From: Cellulomonas xiejunii
GTDB lineage: Bacteria > Actinomycetota > Actinomycetes > Actinomycetales > Cellulomonadaceae
Assembly: GCF_024508315.1 (NCBI RefSeq)
Contig: NZ_CP101987.1
Span: forward strand, 372,001 to 436,000
Length of the DNA: 64,000 bases
Direction of reading: 5' to 3'
Shown: positions 48,493-57,204 of the stretch, one piece after another
Layout: the number at the start of each line of letters is the position of its first letter
How positions within the stretch are numbered: position 1 is the stretch's first letter
The notes under the pieces: generated by a model
What the model was told of the DNA's origin: nothing
What the model saw: the letters and a program-made list of their open reading frames with translations, nothing else
Database searches by the model: none
Translations under genes and position numbers: made by a program

Positions 48493-50106
48493 TCAGGACC
48501 CCGTGATCGCGGTGATGATGCCCTGCTGCGTCACCGTCGCGGACTGCCGGTCGAACAGCCCGAACCCGTAGACGCCGTTGTAGCCGTTGTCCCAGTAGGC
48601 GGTGGCGGCGCCGTACTTCTTGGCGAGGGTCACCATGGTGCGGGCGTAGTCGGCGCGGTACCGGTTGTTGGTCGGGTCGGCGGACGTCTTGTCGATCGCC
48701 CCGTACTCACCGATGAACACCGGGTAGCCCTTGGTCACGAACGCGTCGTACACCTTCTTCAGCTGGTTCTCCATGTGGACGTGGTCGCCCCACGTCGCGC
48801 TCCGCGACGGGTCGGTCACGGCCGGGCCCCACTGGGTGGTCGCCCCGCTCTCCGTGCCGGTGAAGTCCCACGGGTCGTAGTAGTGGACGGAGATCATGAT
48901 CCGCTTGTCGGCGCTGGGGATCGCCGACGACCGGTACTGGTCGGTCGGGATCGTGAAGCCGTAGCCGCCGGTCGTGTAGTCGATGTTCGTGTTCCAGCCC
49001 GGGACGAGCAGCCACCGCGAGGCGTTGGTGCCGCCGGTGCGGCGCACCGTGTCGACGAAGACCTGGTTGTACGCGTTGATGTTCGAGTAGCAGGGCTCCG
49101 TCGGGGTGCCGTACTGCCCGTCGAAGTTCTCGTTCATCGACTCCAGGACCAGCCGGCCGCCGTAGTCCTTGAACGTCGTCGCGACCTGCTGCCAGACCTT
49201 CTGGTACTTGGCGCGGATCTCCTCCTGGCCCGACGCGTCGCAGATCAGCCACGCACCGCTGACGCTCTTGTAGCCGTCACCGTGCATGTTGATCACCACG
49301 TACAGCCCGCGGTCGTACGCGAGGTCGACGACCTGCTGGATCCGGGTGAGCCAGGCGCTGTCGACGGTGTAGTCCGGGGCCGCGCCGATCTTGCCGAGGT
49401 AGGAGACGGGGATCCGGACCGTGTCGAAGCCGGAGGCCTTGACGCGGTCGAGCAGGGCGCCGGTGATGACCGGGTTGCCCCACGCGGTCTCGCTGGGCAC
49501 CCCGTCGATGCTGGCCTCGAGCTGGTTGCCGAGGTTCCAGCCCTGGCCCATCTCGGCGACGAGGCGCGCGGGGTCGGCGGTGACCGTGCCGGTGGACGGG
49601 GCGGGTGTGGGGGTGGCCGTCGGGGTCGTCGTCGGTCGGGGCGACTGGGTCGGCGTGACGGTCGGCGACGTCGACGGGGTGCTCGTCGGCACCACCGGCG
49701 CGCCGGTGCACGCGACGCCGTTGAGCGTGAACGCCGTCGGCGCGGGGTTGCTGCCGGTGAACGTGCCGTTGAAGCCGAACGACGCGGTGCCGTCGGTCGG
49801 CACGGTGCCGTTGTACGCGGCGTTGCGCACGGACACGGCGGCCCCGGTCTGGGTGACGGTGCCGTTCCACAGCTGGTTGACGGTCTGCCCCGCGCCGAAC
49901 GAGAAGCGCAGGTCCCACGAGGTGAGCGGGTCGCCCAGGTTGGTCACCTGCACGGCGGCGTTGAAGCCGCCCGGCCACTGGCTGGCCACGGTGTAGTCGA
50001 CGCGGCAGCCGGCGGCGGCGCTCGCCGGGGCGGTGGCCGCGACCGAGCCGACGACGGCGACGAGTGCCGCCGCGGTTGCGGTCAGCGCCTTGCGAAGTGG
50101 GTGCAC
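48493..50106 (-). CDS. Endoglucanase: N-terminal CBM2 plus GH5 domain
   Basis: A secreted enzyme of 537 residues. Signal peptide to about residue 31; CBM2 (about 32-137; CRVDYTVASQWPGGFNAAVQV, W-NGTVTQTG, ending GVACTG); a Thr/Pro/Ser linker of about 45; and a GH5 barrel (about 190-537) beginning MGQGWNLGNQLEA, ETAWGNP. The acid/base Glu is in LVLESMNENFD and the nucleophile Glu in PVFIGEYGAID; other family residues are NMHGDG and SVHYYDPWDF. The pattern fits GH5 endoglucanases (subfamily 4-like), acting on cellulose, xyloglucan or mixed-linkage glucan. GTG 50106 has GAGGGA upstream. A candidate operator lies 70 bp upstream. Confidence 0.95.
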   Translation of the reverse strand: MHPLRKALTATAAALVAVVGSVAATAPASAAAGCRVDYTVASQWPGGFNAAVQVTNLGDPLTSWDLRFSFGAGQTVNQLWNGTVTQTGAAVSVRNAAYNGTVPTDGTASFGFNGTFTGSNPAPTAFTLNGVACTGAPVVPTSTPSTSPTVTPTQSPRPTTTPTATPTPAPSTGTVTADPARLVAEMGQGWNLGNQLEASIDGVPSETAWGNPVITGALLDRVKASGFDTVRIPVSYLGKIGAAPDYTVDSAWLTRIQQVVDLAYDRGLYVVINMHGDGYKSVSGAWLICDASGQEEIRAKYQKVWQQVATTFKDYGGRLVLESMNENFDGQYGTPTEPCYSNINAYNQVFVDTVRRTGGTNASRWLLVPGWNTNIDYTTGGYGFTIPTDQYRSSAIPSADKRIMISVHYYDPWDFTGTESGATTQWGPAVTDPSRSATWGDHVHMENQLKKVYDAFVTKGYPVFIGEYGAIDKTSADPTNNRYRADYARTMVTLAKKYGAATAYWDNGYNGVYGFGLFDRQSATVTQQGIITAITGS

Positions 50107-50175
50107 GGGTGGTCCCTCTCGACGGGTGCGGGCGAGCGTGACCAGCCCACCAGGGCGGGCGCCCTCGTGCAGTCG

Positions 50176-50189
50176 TCGAAGCGTTTCAC
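50176..50189 (-). promoter_or_regulatory. Candidate operator upstream of the GH5 gene
   Basis: On the coding strand GTGAAACGCTTCGA, 69 bp before the GH5 start. It shares CGGTGAAACGSTTC with the element upstream of LPMO gene 2 and GAAACGCTT with that upstream of LPMO gene 1. Confidence 0.48.
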
Positions 50190-50228
50190 CGAACGCGGTG
50201 CCCATCCTGCGCCTGCCCTGCCGACCGG

Positions 50229-51260
50229 CTACGCGCCTGCGCGCCAGGCCTCGAACAGACGCAGCTTCGCGAACAGGTCCTCGAGGACGAGCCGCACGTC
50301 GACATGGGTCCACACCCGCATCTCCGGGGGGCCGGGACGCTCGACGTACCCGCCGTCGTCCGTCAGCCCCGGCTTGGGGCGCGTGACGAACCGGCACGAC
50401 GACGCGTCCTGAGTCCAGTAGGTCCGCAGCGCGGTGAGCGCCACCAGGCAGGAGTCGCCCAGCACGTACGCCTCGCTGGGCGGGCGCGACGGGTGCGCGT
50501 GCCGCCGCATCTCCGCGCGGAGCTCCTCGTCGAGGTGGCGGCCCAGCGGACCGGCCGCCCGAACGCGCGTGCGCGACTCCGCGTCCGACAGCACGCACGT
50601 CCCGTACGTGCTGCGGGGGATCTGCCAGAGGTCCAGCCCGGGCGCGTCGAACACCACCTGCGCGGCGCGCACGTCGATCGACAGGTTGTACTCCTCGTCG
50701 ACCGACCGCGGCGCTTCGAGCCACGGCACGGGCTCGTGCTCGAACCCGCCGATCCACACGACCACGAACCGGCCCGCGATCTCGGGGTGCGCCAGGTACG
50801 CCGACGCCAGGTCGGTCAGCCCGCCGCCCGCGACGTAGAACAGCGGGCGCGGGTCGTCGCGCATCGCCTCGGCGACGATCCGCTCCGTGGCAGCCGACGG
50901 CTGCGGCGTGCGCAGGTCCGTCAGGGTCTCCTCCGAGCCGGTGACCAGGACGTCGGTCGACGTCAGGCCCATGCGCGCGAACATGTCCTCGACCACCCGG
51001 ACGCCGTCGGCCGCGCTGGTCTCCGACCGGCCGCCGTGGTCGTGACGCAGACGCGACGACACGATCAGCGGGATCTCCACCGACGGCGACAGCAGGTGGT
51101 GGACCAGCTGGAACAGGTCGTCCGGGTCACCGGCGAAGTCGTTGTCGAGGATCAGCCGCGCGGAGGCGGGCGCGGGCGGGGCGTCCGCGAGCCACGGGTG
51201 CTCACCCAGGCGCCACAGCGGGCCGGCAGGGAGAGCGGGGACGGGTGGGACGGTCGCCAT
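50229..51260 (-). CDS. Nucleoside hydrolase-like protein
   Basis: Protein of 343 residues with the calcium-binding N-terminal signature LILDNDFAGDPDDLFQLVHHLL (about 35-56), the DxDxxxDD motif of inosine-uridine nucleoside hydrolases. Further support: FYVAGGGLTDLASAYLAHPEI, RFVVVWIGG, and EEYNLSIDVRAAQVVFDAPGLDLWQIP. Many bacterial members with this longer insert act on ribonucleosides or are uncharacterised. ATG 51260. Its position just upstream of GH5 is probably incidental, since the GH5 gene has its own operator and promoter region between them. Confidence 0.88.
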   Translation of the reverse strand: MATVPPVPALPAGPLWRLGEHPWLADAPPAPASARLILDNDFAGDPDDLFQLVHHLLSPSVEIPLIVSSRLRHDHGGRSETSAADGVRVVEDMFARMGLTSTDVLVTGSEETLTDLRTPQPSAATERIVAEAMRDDPRPLFYVAGGGLTDLASAYLAHPEIAGRFVVVWIGGFEHEPVPWLEAPRSVDEEYNLSIDVRAAQVVFDAPGLDLWQIPRSTYGTCVLSDAESRTRVRAAGPLGRHLDEELRAEMRRHAHPSRPPSEAYVLGDSCLVALTALRTYWTQDASSCRFVTRPKPGLTDDGGYVERPGPPEMRVWTHVDVRLVLEDLFAKLRLFEAWRAGA

Positions 51261-51273
51261 GTGGGGAGCCTAG

Positions 51274-51522
51274 GAGCCGCGACGCGGCGGCAGGTGGGCC
51301 CACCGGGTCGGACCGTCGCGCCTCTCGTTCGCCCGGGCGCTGGCCCGGCGGGTCACCACCCGGCCCGTCGTGCTGCTGCACGCGGACGACTCCCGCCTGC
51401 AGCGCTCCGACGGGGCCCAGCGCCTCTACGCCGCCGTCGCTGCCCTCGGCAACCACCTCAGCCCCGAGGAGGCCGAGATCATCGAGGACCCGTACCGGCC
51501 GCAGGGCAACTCCTGGTGGTGA
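51274..51522 (+). pseudogene. 3' fragment of an unidentified gene
   Basis: An open frame after the TAG at 51271 ends at the TGA at 51520-51522. Its codons have almost exclusively G or C in the third position, as real genes here do, and the product ends VAALGNHLSPEEAEIIEDP followed by YRPQGNSWW, which reads like a structured C-terminus. No start codon with ribosome-binding site precedes it; the only in-frame start is the GTG at 51370 (50 residues). It is most likely the tail of a gene that lost its 5' part. I cannot name the family. Confidence 0.5.
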
Positions 51523-51590
51523 CCCCGCCCCGGGCGCCGAGCGCGTCTCGGAGGGTTGTCGCAGCAGGGTCACGCGCGTACGTTCGCCGG

Positions 51591-52193
51591 ATGGGGGACG
51601 TGGCCGTCGACGGCTACCGGATCGCACCGCTCGACGCGGACAGCTGGGACGTGTTCGCCGCCCTGGCGGAGCGCCACAACGGTGTCTGGGGCGGGTGCTG
51701 GTGCACGTACTTCCACCTGTACCCCGACCCGGTGGAGGAACGGCGGGCGCTGGGGCACCGTGAGTTCAAGCGGCAGCTCGTCCTCGCCGGGCGGACGCAC
51801 GCGGCGCTCGTCATGGACGGTGACCGGGCGCTGGCGTGGGCGCAGTACGGCACGGTCGACGAGGTCCCGAACATCCACCACCGCAAGGAGTGGGAGCGAG
51901 GGCTGCAGCAGCGCCCCGACTTCCGGATCACGTGCCTGTTCGTCGACCGCGACCACCGGCGCCACGGCATGGCGTCCGTGGCGGTGCGCGGCGCGCTGGG
52001 GCTGATCGCGGCGGCCGGCGGCGGGCTCGTCGAGGCGTACCCGCACGACCTCCCGCCGGGCAGGCGGACGTCCTCGTCGTTCCTCTACAACGCGACGCGG
52101 ACGATGTACGAGCAGCTGGGGTTCGTCTACCAGCGGCCGAAGGGCAAGGGGAACTGCGTGATGACGCTAACGGTGCCCGCCGCGGAGGTGTGA
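51591..52193 (+). CDS. GNAT family N-acetyltransferase
   Basis: Acetyltransferase of 200 residues. Motif A is FRITCLFVDRDHRRHGMASVAVRGALGLI (RRHGMA in the pyrophosphate loop, about 115-143). The N-terminal part has WGGCWCTYFHLYP with paired Cys, and the end (FLYNATRTMYEQLGFVYQRPKGKGNCVMTL) is the usual Y-x-x-x-GF segment. The same layout is seen in small GNATs near antibiotic or stress loci; acceptor unknown. ATG 51591 follows TACGTT by 6-7 bp, which suggests a leaderless transcript. Confidence 0.9.
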   Translation: MGDVAVDGYRIAPLDADSWDVFAALAERHNGVWGGCWCTYFHLYPDPVEERRALGHREFKRQLVLAGRTHAALVMDGDRALAWAQYGTVDEVPNIHHRKEWERGLQQRPDFRITCLFVDRDHRRHGMASVAVRGALGLIAAAGGGLVEAYPHDLPPGRRTSSSFLYNATRTMYEQLGFVYQRPKGKGNCVMTLTVPAAEV

Positions 52194-52251
52194 CCCCAGC
52201 GCATGGCGGGTGCGCACGAGCAGGGCGTGCCCGCCTGACGGACGTGCGCCG

Positions 52252-52848
52252 TCAGGCCTCGCGGAGCGTCGTCATCTCCCCGGTGCCGACGTCCACCCGG
52301 TACACGACGCCCTGCGGGTGGCCGCCGGCCAGCGCGGTCGCGACGTCGACGCGTCGCAGGTGGTGCTGCAGCAGCCGGCCGATCATCTCGTGCGACACCA
52401 GCAGGGGATGCCGTGCGCCGGACGCCTCGACGCGTGCCAGCGCCCGCGCGGCACGCGGGACGGCGTCCTCGTAGCTCTCCCCGCCGGGGAACCGCCACCG
52501 GTACTTGTCCTGGCGGCGCCGCGCGAGCTCACCGGGGAACGCCTGCTCCATCTCGTCGGGGGACATGCCGGCCATCGCGCCGTGGTGCAGCTCCGCGAGC
52601 TCGTCCAGCGCGACGACGGGCAGGCCCAGGCGCTCGCCGCACACCTGCGCGGTGGCCGCCGCCCGGCCCTGCGGGCTGCAGAAGACGGCGTCCACGGGCT
52701 CCTCGGCGACGAGCTCGGCCACCGTCCGCGCCTGCGCGCGGCCCAGCGCGGTCAGCGGCGAGTCGAGCTGCCCCTGCCAGCGGCCCTGCACGTTCCCCTC
52801 CGTCTGCCCGTGCCGGGCCAGGTACACGGTCTGCAGGGAGGAGCGCAT
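52252..52848 (-). CDS. Histidine phosphatase (phosphoglycerate mutase-like)
   Basis: Enzyme of 198 residues with the canonical motif VYLARHGQTEGNVQGRWQGQLDSPLT (phospho-His at about residue 11). CSPQGRAAATAQ follows, then the acid/base Glu in ELAELHHGAMAGM and the second His in LLVSHEMIGRLL. This is the broad cofactor-independent-phosphatase group (PhoE/CobC-like) acting on small phosphorylated compounds. ATG 52848. The HAD-like gene lies 49 bp upstream on the same strand and may share its transcript. Confidence 0.92.
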   Translation of the reverse strand: MRSSLQTVYLARHGQTEGNVQGRWQGQLDSPLTALGRAQARTVAELVAEEPVDAVFCSPQGRAAATAQVCGERLGLPVVALDELAELHHGAMAGMSPDEMEQAFPGELARRRQDKYRWRFPGGESYEDAVPRAARALARVEASGARHPLLVSHEMIGRLLQHHLRRVDVATALAGGHPQGVVYRVDVGTGEMTTLREA

Positions 52849-52897
52849 GCCCCGGGAGCATGCCAGCGCGGCGGACGCGTGCGGTGACGCCCGACGT

Positions 52898-53602
52898 TCA
52901 GTCGCGCGGCCGGTCGGGCAGGACCAGGTCGAGCACCCGGTGAAGCCGCGCCTGCCCGGGGTGGACCAGCGGCGGCAGCAGCAGCGTGGTGATCCCCAGC
53001 TCCGCGGCGGCGCCGTCCCACGGGCCGCGGTCGCCCACCATGAGCACCTCGTGCGGGTCCAGACGCAGGCTCTCGAGCGCATACCGGAAGATCGCCGGGT
53101 CGGGCTTGGCGACCCCGAGCTCGTACGACAGGGCCCACACGTCGACCAGGTCGGCCCACGTGCGGCCGTCGCCCACGGGCCGCGCCGCGAACACGGGGCG
53201 CAGGTCGACGTGGATGTCGCTGACGACGCCCACCCGCACGCCCGCCGCCGCCAGGGCCCGCAGCAGGTCGCCGACGTCGGCGGCGAAGGGGTTGAGGCTC
53301 GCGTCGGACTCGGCCGCGTACAGGGCCTCCGCGAGCTCGTCGTCGACACCCGCCGCCGCGAACCACGCCAGGTGCGCGGCCCGGTGCTGGGCCGCGTCGG
53401 TGTCGACCTGCGAGGAGTCGGCACGCGAGGAGTCCGCCGAGCGCAGGCGCCGGAGCACGTGCTCGACCGCGTCCGGGGACGCGTCGCGGCCCAGGTGGGT
53501 CAGGGCGGTCGTCGCGAGCCACGGGAACGTCGGCGCGACGACGAGCGTGCCGCGCCAGTCGAGGAGCACCGCGCGGAACCGGGGATGCGTCGGGCCGGTC
53601 AC
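52898..53602 (-). CDS. HAD-superfamily protein with altered catalytic motif
   Basis: Protein of 234 residues with HAD fold: motif I AVLLDWRGTLV (about 11-21), motif II VGVVSDIHVD (Ser), Lys in ELGVAKPDPAIFRYAL, and motif IV LMVGDRGPWDGAAAELG (GDxxxxD). Motif I keeps the nucleophilic Asp, but the second Asp, normally the general acid, is Arg (DWRGT instead of DxDGT). That change often marks HADs with poor phosphatase activity or a different reaction. A Ser/Arg/Asp-rich insert (SADSSRADSSQVDTD) lies in the cap. ATG 53602. Confidence 0.87.
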   Translation of the reverse strand: MTGPTHPRFRAVLLDWRGTLVVAPTFPWLATTALTHLGRDASPDAVEHVLRRLRSADSSRADSSQVDTDAAQHRAAHLAWFAAAGVDDELAEALYAAESDASLNPFAADVGDLLRALAAAGVRVGVVSDIHVDLRPVFAARPVGDGRTWADLVDVWALSYELGVAKPDPAIFRYALESLRLDPHEVLMVGDRGPWDGAAAELGITTLLLPPLVHPGQARLHRVLDLVLPDRPRD

Positions 53603-53675
53603 CTCGCCAGCGTAAGCGGTGGGCGGTACGTCCCTCTCCGCGATGGCGCGGTCCCGCTGACGGAGAGGCGTCGCC

Positions 53676-54500
53676 TCAGCGGTGGTGCCGGCCGCACCCC
53701 GGCTTGCCGGGCTTCAGTGCGGAGGTGACGGCGGCCGTGTAGGCCTGGTAGCCCTCGATCGTCGGGTGGAACGCGCCGGGGTCCGTCGGCCCCAGGATCC
53801 ACGGGTCCGGGGAGTTCGCCCCGTGGCCCTCGAAGCGTTGACGCACGTCGACGAACCGGAAGCCGGCGCGGGTGGCCGCGGCAGCGATCACCGTGTCGAG
53901 GGTGTCGGCAGCGGCGTTGAGGCTGCCGAGCTCCTGCGGCGTGGCGGCGAGGTAGGGGCCGTGCTCGGTGGAGAACAAGCGCGGGTAGCCCGTCACCACG
54001 ACGCGGGCGTGCGGGGCGGCTGCGGCCACCTGGGCGTACACCGTGTCGAGCAGGGACGGCAGCTGGCCCGTGATCCGGGCGTCGACGGCGGCGACCGCGC
54101 CTGTGCACTGGGCGTCCGTGCCGCCGAGGCACGCGGTGACCGCAGTCGACCAGCCGACGTCGTTGCCGCCGATCGTCAACGTCACCAGGTCCGTGTCGGC
54201 ATCCAGCGCGGCGAGCTGACCCCCGCTGACCAGCGAGGTCGTGGTGGCGCCCGCGCAGGCGACGAAGTCGTCCAGCCGCACGCGCTTGCGCCCGTCGAGC
54301 TGCACGGCGTAGGCGCTCTGCGAGCGACCGCAGTCGGCGTAGGGCGGGACGCCGTACCCGGAGGCGTACGAGTCGCCGAGCGCGTCGTACACGACCCGGG
54401 AGCCGTGGGCGGAGGCCGCACCGGCGCCGGGGACGACGATCGCGAGCGCGGCGACGAGGGCCACGACGGCGGACCGCGCCGTCCGCAACGAGCGCTTCAT
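53676..54500 (-). CDS. Secreted SGNH/GDSL hydrolase
   Basis: An exported esterase-like protein of 274 residues. Signal peptide of about 31 residues (MKRSLRTARSAVVALVAALAIVVPGAGAASA). Catalytic blocks: block I DALGDSYASGYGV (Ser), block III TIGGNDVGWS (Asn), block V GAFHPTIEGY (Asp/His pair). Paired Cys occur in YADCGRSQS and DFVACAGA, and CLGGTDAQC. It resembles Streptomyces-type extracellular lipases/acyl hydrolases, and could release acyl groups from lipids or decorated polysaccharides. ATG 54500. Monocistronic. Confidence 0.92.
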   Translation of the reverse strand: MKRSLRTARSAVVALVAALAIVVPGAGAASAHGSRVVYDALGDSYASGYGVPPYADCGRSQSAYAVQLDGRKRVRLDDFVACAGATTTSLVSGGQLAALDADTDLVTLTIGGNDVGWSTAVTACLGGTDAQCTGAVAAVDARITGQLPSLLDTVYAQVAAAAPHARVVVTGYPRLFSTEHGPYLAATPQELGSLNAAADTLDTVIAAAATRAGFRFVDVRQRFEGHGANSPDPWILGPTDPGAFHPTIEGYQAYTAAVTSALKPGKPGCGRHHR

Positions 54501-54579
54501 CTCTGCACGGTAACCGCGTCACCCGGGGCCTGCCGAGTGAACGCGTTCGCGCCGCGAGAGGTCTGGCGACCCCTCTTCC

Positions 54580-55848
54580 TCAGGGCGTCGAGGTCGGTGG
54601 GCGTCGTCCCCACACCGGCACCCGCTCGGGCCGTGGGCCGATGCCAAGGAGGCGGGCCGTGAGCGCGCTGAGCGCGGGCACCCGCTGGAAGAGCCGGGGG
54701 CCGCGGTCGGGCGCCGCGGCCTGCGACCCGGCGATCGCCGGTCCGATCGCCCGCGCGTGCATGACGCGCTGCACCCCCTGCAGGACCGCGGTGGGCAGGC
54801 GGCGACGCGCCTGCACGCGCGCGACGACGTGCGCGGGGAACGCGTCGCGGAACGCACCGGACCGCAGCGGGGACGCCAGGACGCGGGCGGCAGCGATCGC
54901 GTCCTGCACCGCGAGGTTGACCCCGATGCCTCCGATGGGGGACATCGCGTGCGCGGCGTCGCCGAGGCACAGCACGCCGGGCGCGGACCAGCGCCGCAAC
55001 CGCTCGAGCCGCACGTCGAGGTGCTTGACGTCGTCCATCGAGGTGAGGCGGTGGACGTCGTCGGCGACCTCGGGGACCAGCTCGGCCACCTCCGCCCGGA
55101 ACGCCTCGATGCCGCGCGCCCGCAGCGCCGCGTCGGTGCCCTTGGGGCCGAGGTAGGCCATCTGCAGGTACCCCTCACGGGGGATCGTCACGAGCCCGCG
55201 CCCCGCAGTGATGCGCGGTACGAGCGCACCGCCGACGGGTCGGCTCGTCGGGACCTTGAACCACCAGACGTCGAACGGGACGGGGAAGCGCCGGGAGGGG
55301 AGCCCGACGGCGCGTCGGACGACCGACCAGCGACCGTCGCACGCCACGACGAGGTCGGCCCGCAGGGTTCCCTCGCCGTGTGGCGTCCGGTAACGGACGC
55401 CCGTCACGCGGTCGCCGGTGCGCACGACGTCGGTCACCTCGTGCTCGCGCAGCAGCGTGAATCCCGGCTCCGCGTCGGCAGCGTCGGCGATCAGGTCGAG
55501 CAGGTCCCACTGCGGCGCCATCGCGATGTACGGGTACGGCACGCGCAGGCGTGTGAAGTCGACGACGGGTACAGGTGCGCCACCCGACGGGTCGGGCAGC
55601 CTGATGGCCTCGACGCGCGAGTGCGGCAGCGCGAGGAAGCGGTCGATGAGCCCGAGGTCGTCGAGCGCCTGCAGCGTCGACGGGTGCACGGTGTCGCCGC
55701 GGAAGTCCCGCAGGAAGTCGGCGTGCTTCTCCAGGACCGTGACGTCGACGCCGGCGCGCGCCAGCAGCAGGCCGAGGACGAGCCCGGCAGGCCCGCCGCC
55801 GACGACCGCGCACGTCGTCCGATCCTGCGTGGTGCCGTTCGTCGTCAT
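54580..55848 (-). CDS. FAD-dependent monooxygenase
   Basis: Class A flavoprotein monooxygenase of 422 residues. FAD motif CAVVGGGPAGLVLGLLLARAGVDVTVLEKH (about 12-41), DG motif VVACDGRWSVVRRAVG, and GDAAHAMSPIGGIGVNLAVQDA (about 290-312). The C-terminus (VPALSALTARLLGIGPRPERVP) ends with a short Arg/Pro stretch. It resembles the group often annotated as FAD-dependent oxidoreductases of aromatic or tetracycline-type substrates; substrate unknown. It is not close to the monooxygenase at 19286 and has no catabolic neighbours. ATG 55848 with GGGG upstream. Confidence 0.92.
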   Translation of the reverse strand: MTTNGTTQDRTTCAVVGGGPAGLVLGLLLARAGVDVTVLEKHADFLRDFRGDTVHPSTLQALDDLGLIDRFLALPHSRVEAIRLPDPSGGAPVPVVDFTRLRVPYPYIAMAPQWDLLDLIADAADAEPGFTLLREHEVTDVVRTGDRVTGVRYRTPHGEGTLRADLVVACDGRWSVVRRAVGLPSRRFPVPFDVWWFKVPTSRPVGGALVPRITAGRGLVTIPREGYLQMAYLGPKGTDAALRARGIEAFRAEVAELVPEVADDVHRLTSMDDVKHLDVRLERLRRWSAPGVLCLGDAAHAMSPIGGIGVNLAVQDAIAAARVLASPLRSGAFRDAFPAHVVARVQARRRLPTAVLQGVQRVMHARAIGPAIAGSQAAAPDRGPRLFQRVPALSALTARLLGIGPRPERVPVWGRRPPTSTP

Positions 55849-55939
55849 CGCGGACCCCCTGTCCTCGGGGGACATCCTGCCCGATCTGCGTCGTGTGTCC
55901 AGGTTCTTCCGGCCGTGACGCCGTCGCCCGGCGCCGGTG

Positions 55940-56506
55940 TCAGGTGGCGCGCCGCACCGCGTGGCGCACGTGGACGACGCCGTTGGCGAACCGCCGGGTG
56001 GCCAGCAGCTCCAGGTCGAGTCGCACACCCCGCGGCAGCGCCGGCTTGCCGCCGCCCACGGTGACCGGGCACAGCAGCAGCACGCACTCGTCGACCAGCC
56101 CGTGCCGGAACGCCTCCGCACCGAGGCTCGCGCCGCCCACGCTCAGATCCGTGACGGACTCCTCCTTGAGGCGTCGCACCGCCTCGGGGTCGAACTGCCG
56201 CTCGATCCGGGTGCGCGCCGTCGAGACCGCGTCGAGCGTCGTGGAGTAGACGACCTTGTCGGCGTCGCGCCAGATCCCTGCGTACTCGCGGACGACCGCC
56301 GGCTGGTCCGTCAGCCAGTCGTCGTCCTCCCAGACGCGCATCGTCTCGTACATGCGCCGCCCGTAGAGCGACGTGCCGATGCCGCGCTCGTGCTCGTTCC
56401 AGAACGCGTGCACGGCCTCGTCGGGGACCGACCAGTCGAACGCGCCGCTCTCGTCCTCCAGGTAGCCGTCGAGCGAGGTGTTGGCTGCGTAGATGAGCTT
56501 CCCCAT
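55940..56506 (-). CDS. RibD-C/dihydrofolate reductase family protein
   Basis: Protein of 188 residues: MGKLIYAANTSLDGYLEDESGAFDW at the N-terminus, SLYGRRMYETMRVWE (Y-G-R-x-M-Y), KVVYSTTLDAV, and the glycine-rich DLSVGGASLGAEAFRHGLVDE ending with the strand LLLCPVTVGGGKP. This is the YyaP/RibD-C-terminal DHFR-like family. Members bind NADPH and are probably reductases of unknown substrates. ATG 56506. The gene is monocistronic; its product is only distantly similar to the one at 62799. Confidence 0.9.
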   Translation of the reverse strand: MGKLIYAANTSLDGYLEDESGAFDWSVPDEAVHAFWNEHERGIGTSLYGRRMYETMRVWEDDDWLTDQPAVVREYAGIWRDADKVVYSTTLDAVSTARTRIERQFDPEAVRRLKEESVTDLSVGGASLGAEAFRHGLVDECVLLLCPVTVGGGKPALPRGVRLDLELLATRRFANGVVHVRHAVRRAT

Positions 56507-56662
56507 GGATGCCTCCGGTGACGGGACCTCAGGTTGTCAGCGGCGGGGAGGCGCGGGCAAGAGATGGAGGCGCGAGCGGGCCTGTGTGCTCCGCGCGCGA
56601 TCGGCTGCCTCAGGAGGACCGCGCGCGACGGCTCGCCTACCGCTAGAGACGCAATGGTGGTG

Positions 56663-56700
56663 CACAAGCGTTGTGTCTTTGGCGGTTACCCGTCTACTGT
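56663..56700 (+). promoter_or_regulatory. Autoregulated promoter of the HTH/nucleotidyltransferase pair
   Basis: TTGTGT (56671-56676), 18-bp spacer, TACTGT (56695-56700), then 6 bp to the GTG at 56707, so the transcript is probably leaderless. The perfect inverted repeat CACAA-GCG-TTGTG (56663-56675) overlaps the -35, where the HTH product could repress its own operon. Confidence 0.58.
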
Positions 56701-56706
56701 TGACCC

Positions 56707-57204
56707 GTGCGCAGCGTCTCGATGCCGTCGGGGACGACCGACCAGCTCCTCACCACCGGTGAGGCCGCCCGCGTGCTCGGCACGTCTCGCCAGCACGTCG
56801 TGAACCTGACGAAGCGCGGAGACCTTCCCTACGAGACGACCGGCACGCACCGTCGTGTCCGCCTGTCCGACGTGGATCGCGTGCGGTACTCCACCCAGCG
56901 ACTGTCCGCGGACCAGCGACGCTCCCTCCACCTGGCGTACGCGATCGCCGGCAAGCTCGTCCAGGACCCTGCGCTCGTCGACGTCGCACGCCAGAACCTC
57001 GAGCGCATGCGTGCGCGGCACACGCGTGGGCGCCCCGCGCAGTGGTTGGCGCAGTGGCAGGAGCTGCTCGACGGCCCGCTCGACGAGCTGTTGATCGTCC
57101 TGACATCACCGTCCCAGCGCTCGCGTGAGCTGCGGCAGAACTCCCCGTTCGCCGGTGTCCTGACCGACGACGAGCGTCGTGCAGCCCTGGCGGCGACACG
57201 GTGA
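56707..57204 (+). CDS. Excisionase-type HTH protein, putative antitoxin
   Basis: Protein of 165 residues. An N-terminal MerR/excisionase-type HTH (LLTTGEAARVLGTSRQHVVNLTKRGDLPYETTGTHRRVRLSDV, about 14-57) is followed by a helical C-terminal domain with RPAQWLAQWQELLDGPLDELL and the conserved ending ELRQNSPFAGVLTDDERRA. Proteins of this layout are often antitoxins or regulators in two-gene modules. The next gene, a nucleotidyltransferase-like protein, overlaps its stop by 4 bp (GTGA). GTG 56707 lies 6 bp after a -10 box; ATG 56722 is an alternative. Confidence 0.87.
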   Translation: MRSVSMPSGTTDQLLTTGEAARVLGTSRQHVVNLTKRGDLPYETTGTHRRVRLSDVDRVRYSTQRLSADQRRSLHLAYAIAGKLVQDPALVDVARQNLERMRARHTRGRPAQWLAQWQELLDGPLDELLIVLTSPSQRSRELRQNSPFAGVLTDDERRAALAATR

